From positions 1,302,001 through 1,366,000 of the forward strand of contig WGMG01000006.1 in NCBI GenBank assembly GCA_016125185.1: a stretch of 64,000 nucleotides of DNA, in the 5' to 3' direction. Every line of letters begins with the position of its first letter. Positions within the stretch are counted from its first letter, which is position 1. The notes below the pieces were generated by a model, which made no database searches, was not told the origin of the DNA, and worked only from the letters and a program-made list of their open reading frames with translations. Position numbers and translations under genes: made by a program. Source of the DNA: Armatimonadota bacterium (GTDB lineage Bacteria > Armatimonadota > Fimbriimonadia > Fimbriimonadales > Fimbriimonadaceae). This document shows, in pieces, positions 43,601 through 50,158 of the stretch.

Positions 43601-43894
43601 AAGCTGATCGAAGACGGAATGTTCGGCGGAAAAGGAACGGAAGCCCACCGCGCGGCCGTCGTTTGCGACACCGTAGGCGACCCGTTCAAGGACACGGCTG
43701 GTCCGGCCCTGAACCCGCTCATCAAGGTCATGAACCTCGTTGCTCTACTCATCGTCGGCGTCGTGATCGAAAGCTCGATCAGCGTAGCGATCCGAGGAGC
43801 GGTAACCGCGGTTGCGATCGCACTGCTCGTGTTCGCATTCTGGCGAAGCAAGCAGGGTTCACTGGCCGACAAAATGCAGCACATGAACGACTAA
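40697..43894 (+). CDS. hppA: Membrane-bound proton-translocating pyrophosphatase with large inserted domain
   Basis: 1065 residues, against about 670-800 for the family. A signal-like helix precedes GEGENV. The pyrophosphate-binding segment [26 protein letters not shown] is intact at about 255-280, as are [20 protein letters not shown] and the C-terminal [19 protein letters not shown]-type motif ([22 protein letters not shown]). Lys near residue 791 in [10 protein letters not shown] indicates the K+-independent, H+-pumping type. An extra segment of about 270 residues (370-640), hydrophilic and rich in Lys, Asp and Ala, replaces an outer loop before [11 protein letters not shown]. A terminator follows. 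It couples PPi hydrolysis to proton export. Confidence 0.92.
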   Translation: [1065 protein letters not shown]

Positions 43895-43916
43895 GGGTTC
43901 CCTTACCAACCCTTCC

Positions 43917-43950
43917 AGAGCCCAGAGCCAACCGGCCCTGGGCTCTTTTT
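43917..43950 (+). terminator. Rho-independent terminator of hppA
   Basis: AGAGCCCAG pairs with CTGGGCTCT around a 12-base loop and is followed by a T run, 22 bases after the hppA stop. Confidence 0.92.
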
Positions 43951-43955
43951 CGTGG

Positions 43956-43961
43956 TATCCT
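43956..43961 (+). promoter_or_regulatory. Candidate -10 element (TATCCT) of apt
   Basis: TATCCT ends 10 bases before ATG 43972, right after the hppA terminator. Confidence 0.4.
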
Positions 43962-43971
43962 CTCGGACGAT

Positions 43972-44493
43972 ATGGCAGAGCTTCTAGCCCGTGCCCTCGT
44001 TCGAGACGTTCCCGACTTCCCGAAACCAGGCATCCTATTCAAAGACATCACGCCCATCCTCGAAGACCCTGCGGCCTTCCAAGAAGTCATCGACCTCTTG
44101 AGCAAAGACGCTATCGCCAAAGGGGCGGAAGTGATCGTCGGAATCGAGAGCCGAGGTTTCGTTTTCGGAACTCCGATCGCTCTCCAGTGCAAACTCCCGT
44201 TCGCCATGGCCCGCAAGCTTGGCAAACTTCCCTACGACCGCATCACCGAGGAGTACGCACTTGAGTACGGCACGAATACCGTGGAAATGCACGTCGATGC
44301 GATCAAGCCGGGTCAGAAAGCCTACATCGTCGATGACCTCTTGGCAACCGGTGGAACCGCCGGAGCCGCAAGCCGCTTGGTCGAAAGACTGAAGGGCGAG
44401 GTGATTGGCTTCGGTTGTCTGATCGAGCTCGGCTTCCTCGACGGTCGCAAGGCCCTGCCTGATCTCCCCATCACCGCGCTGATGGAGTACTAA
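43972..44493 (+). CDS. apt: Adenine phosphoribosyltransferase
   Basis: 173 residues from ATG 43972 (MAELLARALVRDVPDFPKPG). A longer open frame continues upstream into hppA but is excluded by the terminator and the family's normal start. FPKPGILFKDITPIL, GIESRGFVFGTPIAL and the PRPP loop AYIVDDLLATGGTAGA are all standard. It salvages adenine to AMP with PRPP. The PPi it releases would be handled by soluble or membrane pyrophosphatase, so its place after hppA is logical, although a terminator separates them. The OB-fold gene follows 2 bases after the stop. Confidence 0.95.
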   Translation: MAELLARALVRDVPDFPKPGILFKDITPILEDPAAFQEVIDLLSKDAIAKGAEVIVGIESRGFVFGTPIALQCKLPFAMARKLGKLPYDRITEEYALEYGTNTVEMHVDAIKPGQKAYIVDDLLATGGTAGAASRLVERLKGEVIGFGCLIELGFLDGRKALPDLPITALMEY

Positions 44494-44495
44494 CC

Positions 44496-44876
44496 ATGAA
44501 ACGAGTTCTCTCCCTTTCGCTCATTGCCGCCGCCGCATTCGCCCTGGCCGTCGAATCCGTCACGCCTTCCGACATCGTAAAGTCCCCGGACAAGTTCGAC
44601 AAGAAGGAAGCCACCGTGGTTGGCTTCGTCAAGAAATTCAAGGCCCGCACTTCGAAGGCTGGCAACGACTACTTCATTTTCGACCTGACCAAAGGCGGAG
44701 ACAAGATCGCCATCTACGGCCACGGCAAGCTAGAAAAGGACCTGAAGGACGGCGACAAGGTCGAAGTCAAGGGCATCTTCACCAAAGAGAAGACCGTCGG
44801 TCAATCGACCTTCAAGAACGAACTGGACTGCTCCGGCAAGCGCGGCGAAAAGCCGAACCTCAAAGTCCTAAAGTAA
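44496..44876 (+). CDS. Small exported OB-fold-like protein
   Basis: 126 residues with a signal peptide (MKRVLSLSLIAAAAFALA). The mature part alternates strands in an OB-like order: EATVVGFVKKFKARTSKAGNDYFIFDLTKGGDKIAIYG, then DGDKVEVKGIFTKEK. This resembles the OB-fold of tRNA-anti/NirD-type domains found in many exported small proteins of unknown role. It starts 2 bases after apt and ends 6 bases before miaA, so it is probably in the same unit. No function is assigned. Confidence 0.75.
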   Translation: MKRVLSLSLIAAAAFALAVESVTPSDIVKSPDKFDKKEATVVGFVKKFKARTSKAGNDYFIFDLTKGGDKIAIYGHGKLEKDLKDGDKVEVKGIFTKEKTVGQSTFKNELDCSGKRGEKPNLKVLK

Positions 44877-44882
44877 TTCCTT

Positions 44883-45770
44883 ATGTCGGCCCCGCGTCTG
44901 TTCGCAGTAATGGGGCCGACAGCCTCTGGTAAGTCTCATCTCGCCGAGGAGATTGCGAGCCTCCTCGACGCCCCCATCCTCAACGCCGACGCGTTCCAAA
45001 TCTATCGGGGTATGGATATCGGTACCGCCAAGCCTAATGATCGTGAGCGGTATCACCTGCTCGACCTCAAGAATCCCAATGAGGACTTCGGCGTTGGCGA
45101 ATTTGTAATCCTCGCTGCCGACCTCCTCCGGCATTTTTTTGATCAAGGTCGTGACGTAGTGATTTGCGGTGGAACCGGACTTTACGTTCGGGCCCTCTTG
45201 GAAGAATACAAGGATCTCATGCCGGCGCCATCTGAGGCCCTTCGCCGCGAGATTGGCTCTCTCAGTCTGGACGAAGCTCTCGAGCGCCTACAAAAGGCTG
45301 ACCCCGATGAAGCCGTTCGAATCGATGCCAAGAATGAAATTCGGGTCAAGCGAGCCCTCGAAAAACTGACCGGAGGTCAAACCCCGATTCAATTTAGCTT
45401 GCCCCCCTTTCTCACTACAAAAATCGCAATCATCCCGCCCGTGGAAATTTCACGTACAAAAATCATGCAACGGACAAAAGAAATGATTCAAAATGGCTGG
45501 GTAGCCGAAGTTAATGAATTGATTAGTCAAGGCTATGGACCAGGAGACCCAGGATTCCGGGCCCTTGGGTACGAAGCCATCGCGCAGTACGTACAAGAGG
45601 GTGGGGATGAACTGGAATTGGTCCAGAAGATCGAGTTAGATACGGTAAAGTATGCAAAACGTCAAAGGACGTGGTTGCGGGCTGAACCTAACTTGACTGT
45701 TTTTAATGAAGCCTCCGAGGCATTGGACGCCGTCGAGCGACAAGTTCGAGGAGGTTATTACGAAGGATAA
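44883..45770 (+). CDS. miaA: tRNA dimethylallyltransferase
   Basis: 295 residues. Walker-type loop [26 protein letters not shown] (substrate-binding Asp and the DSxQxY region), [13 protein letters not shown], and the later [15 protein letters not shown] match MiaA, which adds dimethylallyl to A37 of tRNAs reading UNN codons. The middle tRNA-contacting part is slightly short. hfq follows 10 bases later; the miaA-hfq order is known from many bacteria, so the genes are likely co-transcribed. Confidence 0.93.
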   Translation: MSAPRLFAVMGPTASGKSHLAEEIASLLDAPILNADAFQIYRGMDIGTAKPNDRERYHLLDLKNPNEDFGVGEFVILAADLLRHFFDQGRDVVICGGTGLYVRALLEEYKDLMPAPSEALRREIGSLSLDEALERLQKADPDEAVRIDAKNEIRVKRALEKLTGGQTPIQFSLPPFLTTKIAIIPPVEISRTKIMQRTKEMIQNGWVAEVNELISQGYGPGDPGFRALGYEAIAQYVQEGGDELELVQKIELDTVKYAKRQRTWLRAEPNLTVFNEASEALDAVERQVRGGYYEG

Positions 45771-45780
45771 GAAAGACAAG

Positions 45781-46041
45781 ATGGGCAAGGCAATAAACCT
45801 GCAAGATATGTTTTTGAACCAGGTCCGAAAAGAAGGAGTTGGCGTTACCATTTACCTCACGAATAGTGTCCAGTTGCGTGGACATGTTCGAGGCTTCGAT
45901 GCATTTACGATCCTGTTGGATAGCTCCGGCAAACCCACCCAGCTCGTTTACAAGCATGCGGTAGCAAGCATCGTTCCCACGAAGACCGTTGGATCCTATA
46001 AGTCGCCTAGCGAAATGGATCATAACGAATCAGAAGATTGA
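45781..46041 (+). CDS. hfq: RNA chaperone Hfq
   Basis: 86 residues from ATG 45781 ([15 protein letters not shown]); an earlier in-frame ATG at 45706 would overlap miaA by 65 bases and add a non-conserved tail, so it is not used. Sm1 motif [23 protein letters not shown] and Sm2 motif [10 protein letters not shown] are canonical, with the LQDMFLN proximal-site Gln. It forms a hexameric ring that helps small RNAs pair with mRNAs. The stop overlaps the dapF start (TTGA). Confidence 0.93.
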   Translation: MGKAINLQDMFLNQVRKEGVGVTIYLTNSVQLRGHVRGFDAFTILLDSSGKPTQLVYKHAVASIVPTKTVGSYKSPSEMDHNESED

Positions 46042-46862
46042 ACCTGAAATTCACCAAAATGCACGGAATCGGAAACGATTTCGTGCTGATCGACACCATT
46101 CGGGACGGGGAGCCCGAGGGTGATTTGATGACTTTGGCTCAGAAACTTTGCGACCGGCGCTTCGGAATTGGAAGCGACGGGCTGATTCTCGTCGAGAACC
46201 CAGACAGCAGTCTCACCATGCGGATGTTCAATCCGGATGGATCGGAAAGCGAGATGTGTGGCAACGGCCTACGCACCTTCGCCCGGCTCTGTCACGACCG
46301 CGGTTACGGCGGAGACTCTTTTCCTGTCGCCACTGGCGCAGGAACTCTGCAAGTCACTTTCCACGACGATCAGACGGTTTCCGTGAACATGGGTCCCGCC
46401 ATCCTTTCCCCCGAAGGGATCGGCATGACTGGCGTCACCGGATCAACGTTCGTCGGCCAGGACATCGGCAAGGGGCAGTTTGGAACCGCAGTTTCGATGG
46501 GCAACCCACACCTAGTGATCCTCGTCGAGGTTATCTCCAAGATTGAACTGGAAGTCGAAGGTCCCCGGCTAGAGCGGCATGCCTTCTTCCCCAAGCGCAC
46601 CAACGTTCACTTCGTACAGATCGACTCAAGCGATGAGATTTCGATGCGAACGTGGGAACGCGGAGCGGGGCCAACCCTGGCCTGCGGAACCGGAGCCTGC
46701 GCCTCGGCAGTCGCGGCTTACCTGAACGGCAAGACCGGACGAAAGGTGAAAGTGAATCTGCCTGGAGGCAGCTTGAACGTCGATTATCAGGACGACGGAA
46801 CCGTCCTCATGCGAGGACCAGCGGAGTATAGCTTCGAGGGATCGTTAAGCGACCCGCTTTAG
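46038..46862 (+). CDS. dapF: Diaminopimelate epimerase
   Basis: 274 residues from a TTG that overlaps the hfq stop codon. Catalytic Cys pair: MCGNGLR (about residue 75) and ACGTGACAS (about 214). [12 protein letters not shown] at the start and MGNPHLVI are family signatures. It converts LL- to meso-diaminopimelate for lysine and peptidoglycan synthesis, which fits a diderm cell wall. The gene overlaps the convergent PilZ gene by 18 bases. Confidence 0.95.
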   Translation: MNLKFTKMHGIGNDFVLIDTIRDGEPEGDLMTLAQKLCDRRFGIGSDGLILVENPDSSLTMRMFNPDGSESEMCGNGLRTFARLCHDRGYGGDSFPVATGAGTLQVTFHDDQTVSVNMGPAILSPEGIGMTGVTGSTFVGQDIGKGQFGTAVSMGNPHLVILVEVISKIELEVEGPRLERHAFFPKRTNVHFVQIDSSDEISMRTWERGAGPTLACGTGACASAVAAYLNGKTGRKVKVNLPGGSLNVDYQDDGTVLMRGPAEYSFEGSLSDPL

Positions 46863-47456
46863 CGCCGAATAAAGCTTGTCGCGCGAATCGTCGAAGAAGT
46901 CCATAAACTCGATGCCGTTGCTCTTCCCTTCCACGTTTTCGTGGACGACGAGGCCAAGCGCTCGAATCTGCTCTCCGTCGATCTCACATTTGAATTCGAC
47001 CAGCGAATCCTTGGCCAGCGGCGGGTCCATGGAAATCCAAGCCCCACCCAGACTCAGATCCTTGGTTTCGCCCTGACAGACCGAGATGACGGTCGATGTC
47101 TGGACATCGGAAACGGATCGAAGGCTCACCGGCACATGCACTGCATACCGAGGATAAACTCGTCGGTCGACTTCTTTCAAATTCGTTCGGCGAATCTCGA
47201 GAACGTTGCCCGACTTCCACGGCATCGTTCCGACCGCCTCAGCCTCACCCTTCAAAACATCCACGCCTCGGTGCCAAACCAGCACAACCGGAAGCGGATA
47301 CTTCAGATCGAGAATGCGTAAATCCTTCGTAAAGAGATAGAGCGGTGCCTCGCTCGTCACAAGACAGCTGACCGCCATCGGTCGACCCTCAATCATAAAT
47401 GCCACGACGACCGTGCTATCGATCGGCAAATATTTCGAGACTTCTTGCTTAGACAC
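46845..47456 (-). CDS. PilZ domain protein (probable c-di-GMP receptor)
   Basis: 203 residues. A YcgR-like N-terminal domain (residues 1-95, with VVLVWHRGVDVLKGEA) precedes a PilZ domain that starts with RRVYPRYAVHVPV, where RRVYPR supplies the RxxxR c-di-GMP contact, and continues with DLSLGGAWIS, the D/NxSxxG motif. Both parts together match flagellar-brake or pilus-type c-di-GMP effectors. Pilus genes at 19.6 kb make control of twitching a fair guess. It converges with dapF. Confidence 0.88.
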   Translation of the reverse strand: MSKQEVSKYLPIDSTVVVAFMIEGRPMAVSCLVTSEAPLYLFTKDLRILDLKYPLPVVLVWHRGVDVLKGEAEAVGTMPWKSGNVLEIRRTNLKEVDRRVYPRYAVHVPVSLRSVSDVQTSTVISVCQGETKDLSLGGAWISMDPPLAKDSLVEFKCEIDGEQIRALGLVVHENVEGKSNGIEFMDFFDDSRDKLYSALKRVA

Positions 47457-47499
47457 GCTGTAAGTATCGGAAGCGCAAGAAAAACCCTGTAGGGAAATA

Positions 47500-47979
47500 T
47501 CAGAATTTTTCCGACTGCGCGCGCTCTAATTCTCGGCGAGTGTCCTTCTTGGCGATGGACTCCCGTTTATCGTACTGAGCCTTGCCCCTTGCCAGGGCGA
47601 TTTTCACCTTGGCTTTGCCGTTTTTGAAGTAGATCTCCAAGGGCAGAATCGAGAAACCTTTCTCTAGCGCCTTGCGCTCCAAAACCAGAATTTCTTTCTT
47701 GTGCATCAACAGCTTTCGCTCGCGGCGTCGCTCGGGCTGAAAGTTCGAACTGTACTTGTATGGCTCGATGTCCAACTGAAAGAGCCAAAGCTCTTCGTTG
47801 ACGATGCGACAATAGGCGTCAGTAAGGTTGGCGCGTCCGTTATACAGGCTTTTGACCTCGCTCCCGGACAGCACGATTCCCGCCTCTTGCTCGTCGAGGA
47901 TGTGGTAATCGAACCTAGCCTTGCGATTCTGGATCGTCTTCGGCCCCGAGGGTTCTTGCTTGGTTTTGGACTTCGCCAT
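47500..47979 (-). CDS. smpB: SsrA-binding protein SmpB
   Basis: 159 residues from the ATG ending at 47979 (MAKSKTKQEPSG). The frame is open for a further 252 bases upstream, but that part has no conservation and lies opposite the FKBP gene. HILDEQEAGIVLSGSEVKSLYNGRANLTDAY, LHKKEI-type basic helix and the C-terminal YDKRESIAKKDTRREL are canonical. It delivers tmRNA to stalled ribosomes. TACACT lies 7 bases before the ATG. No tmRNA gene is seen in this window. Confidence 0.94.
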   Translation of the reverse strand: MAKSKTKQEPSGPKTIQNRKARFDYHILDEQEAGIVLSGSEVKSLYNGRANLTDAYCRIVNEELWLFQLDIEPYKYSSNFQPERRRERKLLMHKKEILVLERKALEKGFSILPLEIYFKNGKAKVKIALARGKAQYDKRESIAKKDTRRELERAQSEKF

Positions 47980-47986
47980 CCCCGTA

Positions 47987-47992
47987 AGTGTA
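47987..47992 (-). promoter_or_regulatory. Candidate -10 element (TACACT) of smpB
   Basis: TACACT on the minus strand ends 7 bases before the ATG, with no Shine-Dalgarno site between. Confidence 0.45.
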
Positions 47993-48023
47993 CTTTGTGG
48001 GAGCAAATTGGCACGATTTTGGG

Positions 48024-48029
48024 TAATTT
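48024..48029 (+). promoter_or_regulatory. Candidate -10 element (TAATTT) of the FKBP lipoprotein gene
   Basis: TAATTT ends 8 bases before ATG 48038. It lies back to back with the smpB hexamer, 31 bases apart. Confidence 0.35.
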
Positions 48030-48037
48030 CTAATGAT

Positions 48038-48820
48038 ATGACGCGATATGCGTACCTGCTTCTCGCCGCCGCCCTGCTTGGTGGCTGCACGACCGACAAA
48101 GGAGCGAGCAACAATGCGGCTCCCGAAGCGAACAACGCTCCGGTTCCAACCTCTGCGGAATCGCTAAAAGTCGGCATCAAGGATATCGTCGAAGGCAAGG
48201 GCAAGCCGATCGCTAACGGCGACACGGCCATCGTGTTCTACATCGGCAAGCTGACGAACGGAAAGCAATTCGACGCCAACATGAATGAGGACTACACGCC
48301 CAAGTCCGACAAGGAACCTTTTGCGGTTCAGGTCGGCATGGGTCAGGTCATCAAGGGCTGGGAAGAAGGCCTGATCGGTGCAAAGGAAGGCGGCGTTCGC
48401 CAACTCCATATCCCGTGGCAGAAAGCTTATGGCGCCGAAGGTCAAGGGGCGACGATCCCGCCGAAGGCTGACCTCAACTTTACGATTAAGATTCAGACCG
48501 TCTACCACGCCGGTGAGGCGCCGCAAATCTTTGCGAACGACATCAAGGTCGGAAGCGGACCAGCCGTCACTCCGAATAGCACGGTCACCTTCACCTACGT
48601 AGGCAAGCGCCTGAACGGTCAGATTTTCGACGACCAGACGCGAAAGCCGCTGGTTCAGCCGGTTTCCAACCTCATCCCCGGATTCAAGGAAGCCATCATC
48701 GGTATGAAGCCAGGCGGACGACGACTGATCAAGTGGCCCCCGGGATCACCAAACCCAACCGGCATGATCCCCGGCAATCAACCGGTCGAGTACACCATCG
48801 ACATCATTGCCGTCAAGTAA
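48038..48820 (+). CDS. Two-domain FKBP-type peptidyl-prolyl isomerase lipoprotein
   Basis: 260 residues from ATG 48038 (MTRYAYLLLAAALLGGC), Cys17 being the lipobox Cys. A linker to about residue 45 is followed by a complete FKBP domain (VFYIGKLTNGKQFD, VIKGWEEGLIGAKEGGVRQLHIP, AYGAEGQGATIPP) and a second, more divergent one (VTFTYVGKRLNGQIFDDQ, GFKEAIIGMKPGGRRLI). It would assist folding of exported proteins. A terminator follows, then a second FKBP gene. The upstream open frame (39 residues) lies opposite smpB and is rejected. Confidence 0.9.
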   Translation: MTRYAYLLLAAALLGGCTTDKGASNNAAPEANNAPVPTSAESLKVGIKDIVEGKGKPIANGDTAIVFYIGKLTNGKQFDANMNEDYTPKSDKEPFAVQVGMGQVIKGWEEGLIGAKEGGVRQLHIPWQKAYGAEGQGATIPPKADLNFTIKIQTVYHAGEAPQIFANDIKVGSGPAVTPNSTVTFTYVGKRLNGQIFDDQTRKPLVQPVSNLIPGFKEAIIGMKPGGRRLIKWPPGSPNPTGMIPGNQPVEYTIDIIAVK

Positions 48821-48827
48821 GCCTCTC

Positions 48828-48860
48828 AAAAGCCTCGAAGCCAAACTTCGGGGCTTTTTT
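48828..48860 (+). terminator. Rho-independent terminator after the first FKBP gene
   Basis: AAAAGCCTCGAAG pairs with CTTCGGGGCTTTT around CCAAA (one G-T pair) and ends in a T run. Confidence 0.9.
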
Positions 48861-48917
48861 GTGCCTCTTGGAACTCCCAGGCGGGGTTAAATCGAAAGTG
48901 CATTAGGTGAATTCACT

Positions 48918-49340
48918 TTGAAACAGACCGTCTCTCTCCTGCTCGTCCTCGCCATGACCGCCGCCTTCGCTCAAAAAGGCAACTTTAAGAAGCTCACGAC
49001 CAAAGACCTCAAGAAGGGCTCTGGCCGCGCCGCCAAGAAAGGCGACTCCGTCACCGTTCTCTACATCGGCAAGTTCAAAGACGGAAAGGTCTTCGACTCC
49101 AACATGGACGACAAGTACAAGCAAAAGCAGGGGAGCGAGCCGTTCACCCTCACGCTAGGAGCAGGTCAAGTCATCAAGGGCTGGGACCAGGGTCTTGTTG
49201 GCGCAAAGGCAGGCATGGTCCGCGAACTGCACATTCCTTACAGCCTGGGCTACGGCGATCGGGGCGCTGGCGGCGTGATTCCGCCCAAGACGGACCTCGT
49301 CTTCGTCGTCAAGGTCCTCAAGGTCCAAGCCGGGTCCTAA
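48918..49340 (+). CDS. Exported single-domain FKBP-type peptidyl-prolyl isomerase
   Basis: 140 residues. TTG start with AGGTGA 8 bases upstream; signal peptide MKQTVSLLLVLAMTAAFAQ. One FKBP domain: VLYIGKFKDGKVFDSN, VIKGWDQGLVGAKAGMVRELHIP, GYGDRGAGGVIPPKTDLVF. It is closely related in layout to the first domain of the upstream two-domain gene, so the pair probably arose by duplication. It acts in the periplasm. It is followed 14 bases later by the convergent SDR gene. Confidence 0.92.
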   Translation: MKQTVSLLLVLAMTAAFAQKGNFKKLTTKDLKKGSGRAAKKGDSVTVLYIGKFKDGKVFDSNMDDKYKQKQGSEPFTLTLGAGQVIKGWDQGLVGAKAGMVRELHIPYSLGYGDRGAGGVIPPKTDLVFVVKVLKVQAGS

Positions 49341-49354
49341 GGCAAGTAGATCGC

Positions 49355-50095
49355 CTAGTGGAAGTAACTCGCCCCATTGATATCGATCACGACGCCGCTG
49401 AGGTAGCTAGCGGCGTCGCTGAGTAGGAAGCTGGCCGTCGCCGCGCAATCCGCCGGCGAGGCCATCCGTCCCATCGGGATCGTGGCGAGAATTTCCTTCA
49501 GCCGATTGTCCATTCCGTCTCGCGCCATCGAGGTATCGACCCAGCCTGGCGCGAGGCCGAAGAACTCGATTCCTGAATTGGCATATTCGACCGCCAGGCT
49601 CCTTGTAAGGTTGATCAGCGCGGCCTTGGAAGCCGCATAGAAGGCGGCATTCGCCTCACCCCGGAAGCCAACTCGACTAGCGACGTTCAGCACCTTCCCT
49701 TTGCCTCGCCCTTCGAAGTCCTGCAGAGCGGCGTAGATCAGTTCGGTTGGCGCTTCGAAGTTCACGCGCGTCATCTCGTTTCGGACCTTCTGCCAGGTGG
49801 CCGCATCCGAGCCAAACGGGCTCTGGATGTATACGCCGGCATTGTTCACCAATGCGTCGATGGGAGCCATCTCGCGAGCAGAGAGCCATAGTTTCTCCGT
49901 CTCTTCGGGACTGCGCAGATCGGCCTTCACCACACCCAGGCAGGCGTCTCCCAACGACTCGGCCAATACATGTGCTTCGGTCACCCCGTTCGTACAGTGC
50001 AAAATCACCTGCCAGTCATCGTGAACTAATTGTCGAGCGATCTCGGCTCCGATTCCCCGGGAGCTTCCCGTCACCAGAGCGGTCTTTCCATTCAT
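49355..50095 (-). CDS. SDR family NAD(P)-dependent oxidoreductase
   Basis: 246 residues, FabG-like. Cofactor motif TGSSRGIG (residues 9-16), NNAG (about 88-91), catalytic Ser in NVASRVG, YAASK (Tyr-x-x-x-Lys) and the PGWVDT segment after it. Substrate is unknown; classical SDRs of this size include 3-oxoacyl reductases and polyol dehydrogenases. TAAACT lies 9 bases before the ATG. It is divergent from the cytochrome/monooxygenase-like gene. Confidence 0.9.
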   Translation of the reverse strand: MNGKTALVTGSSRGIGAEIARQLVHDDWQVILHCTNGVTEAHVLAESLGDACLGVVKADLRSPEETEKLWLSAREMAPIDALVNNAGVYIQSPFGSDAATWQKVRNEMTRVNFEAPTELIYAALQDFEGRGKGKVLNVASRVGFRGEANAAFYAASKAALINLTRSLAVEYANSGIEFFGLAPGWVDTSMARDGMDNRLKEILATIPMGRMASPADCAATASFLLSDAASYLSGVVIDINGASYFH

Positions 50096-50104
50096 CTAGA
50101 CAAA

Positions 50105-50110
50105 AGTTTA
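50105..50110 (-). promoter_or_regulatory. Candidate -10 element (TAAACT) of the SDR gene
   Basis: TAAACT on the minus strand ends 9 bases before the ATG ending at 50095. Confidence 0.4.
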
Positions 50111-50144
50111 CAATCCAGACGGAAACCTTGGATACCGAGCAACG

Positions 50145-50152
50145 TATAAACT
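50145..50152 (+). promoter_or_regulatory. Candidate -10 element (TATAAACT) of the cytochrome gene
   Basis: TATAAACT, containing TAAACT, ends 6 bases before ATG 50159. It is a mirror of the SDR promoter 34 bases away. Confidence 0.45.
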
Positions 50153-50158
50153 AGCAAC

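Noticed and set aside
40823-43648. 941-codon minus-strand open frame across hppA
   Set aside because: The plus strand encodes a recognisable pump; the minus reading is rich in Asp, Glu, His and Arg with no domain. A long frame comes from codon bias.
43585-43971. Upstream extension of the apt open frame
   Set aside because: The extension runs back through the hppA terminator and coding region; the canonical start is ATG 43972.
45706-45780. Earlier ATG for hfq
   Set aside because: It would overlap miaA by 65 bases and add a non-conserved tail; the family starts near ATG 45781.
47980-48231. Upstream extension of smpB
   Set aside because: No conserved residues and opposite the FKBP gene; the family start is the ATG ending at 47979.
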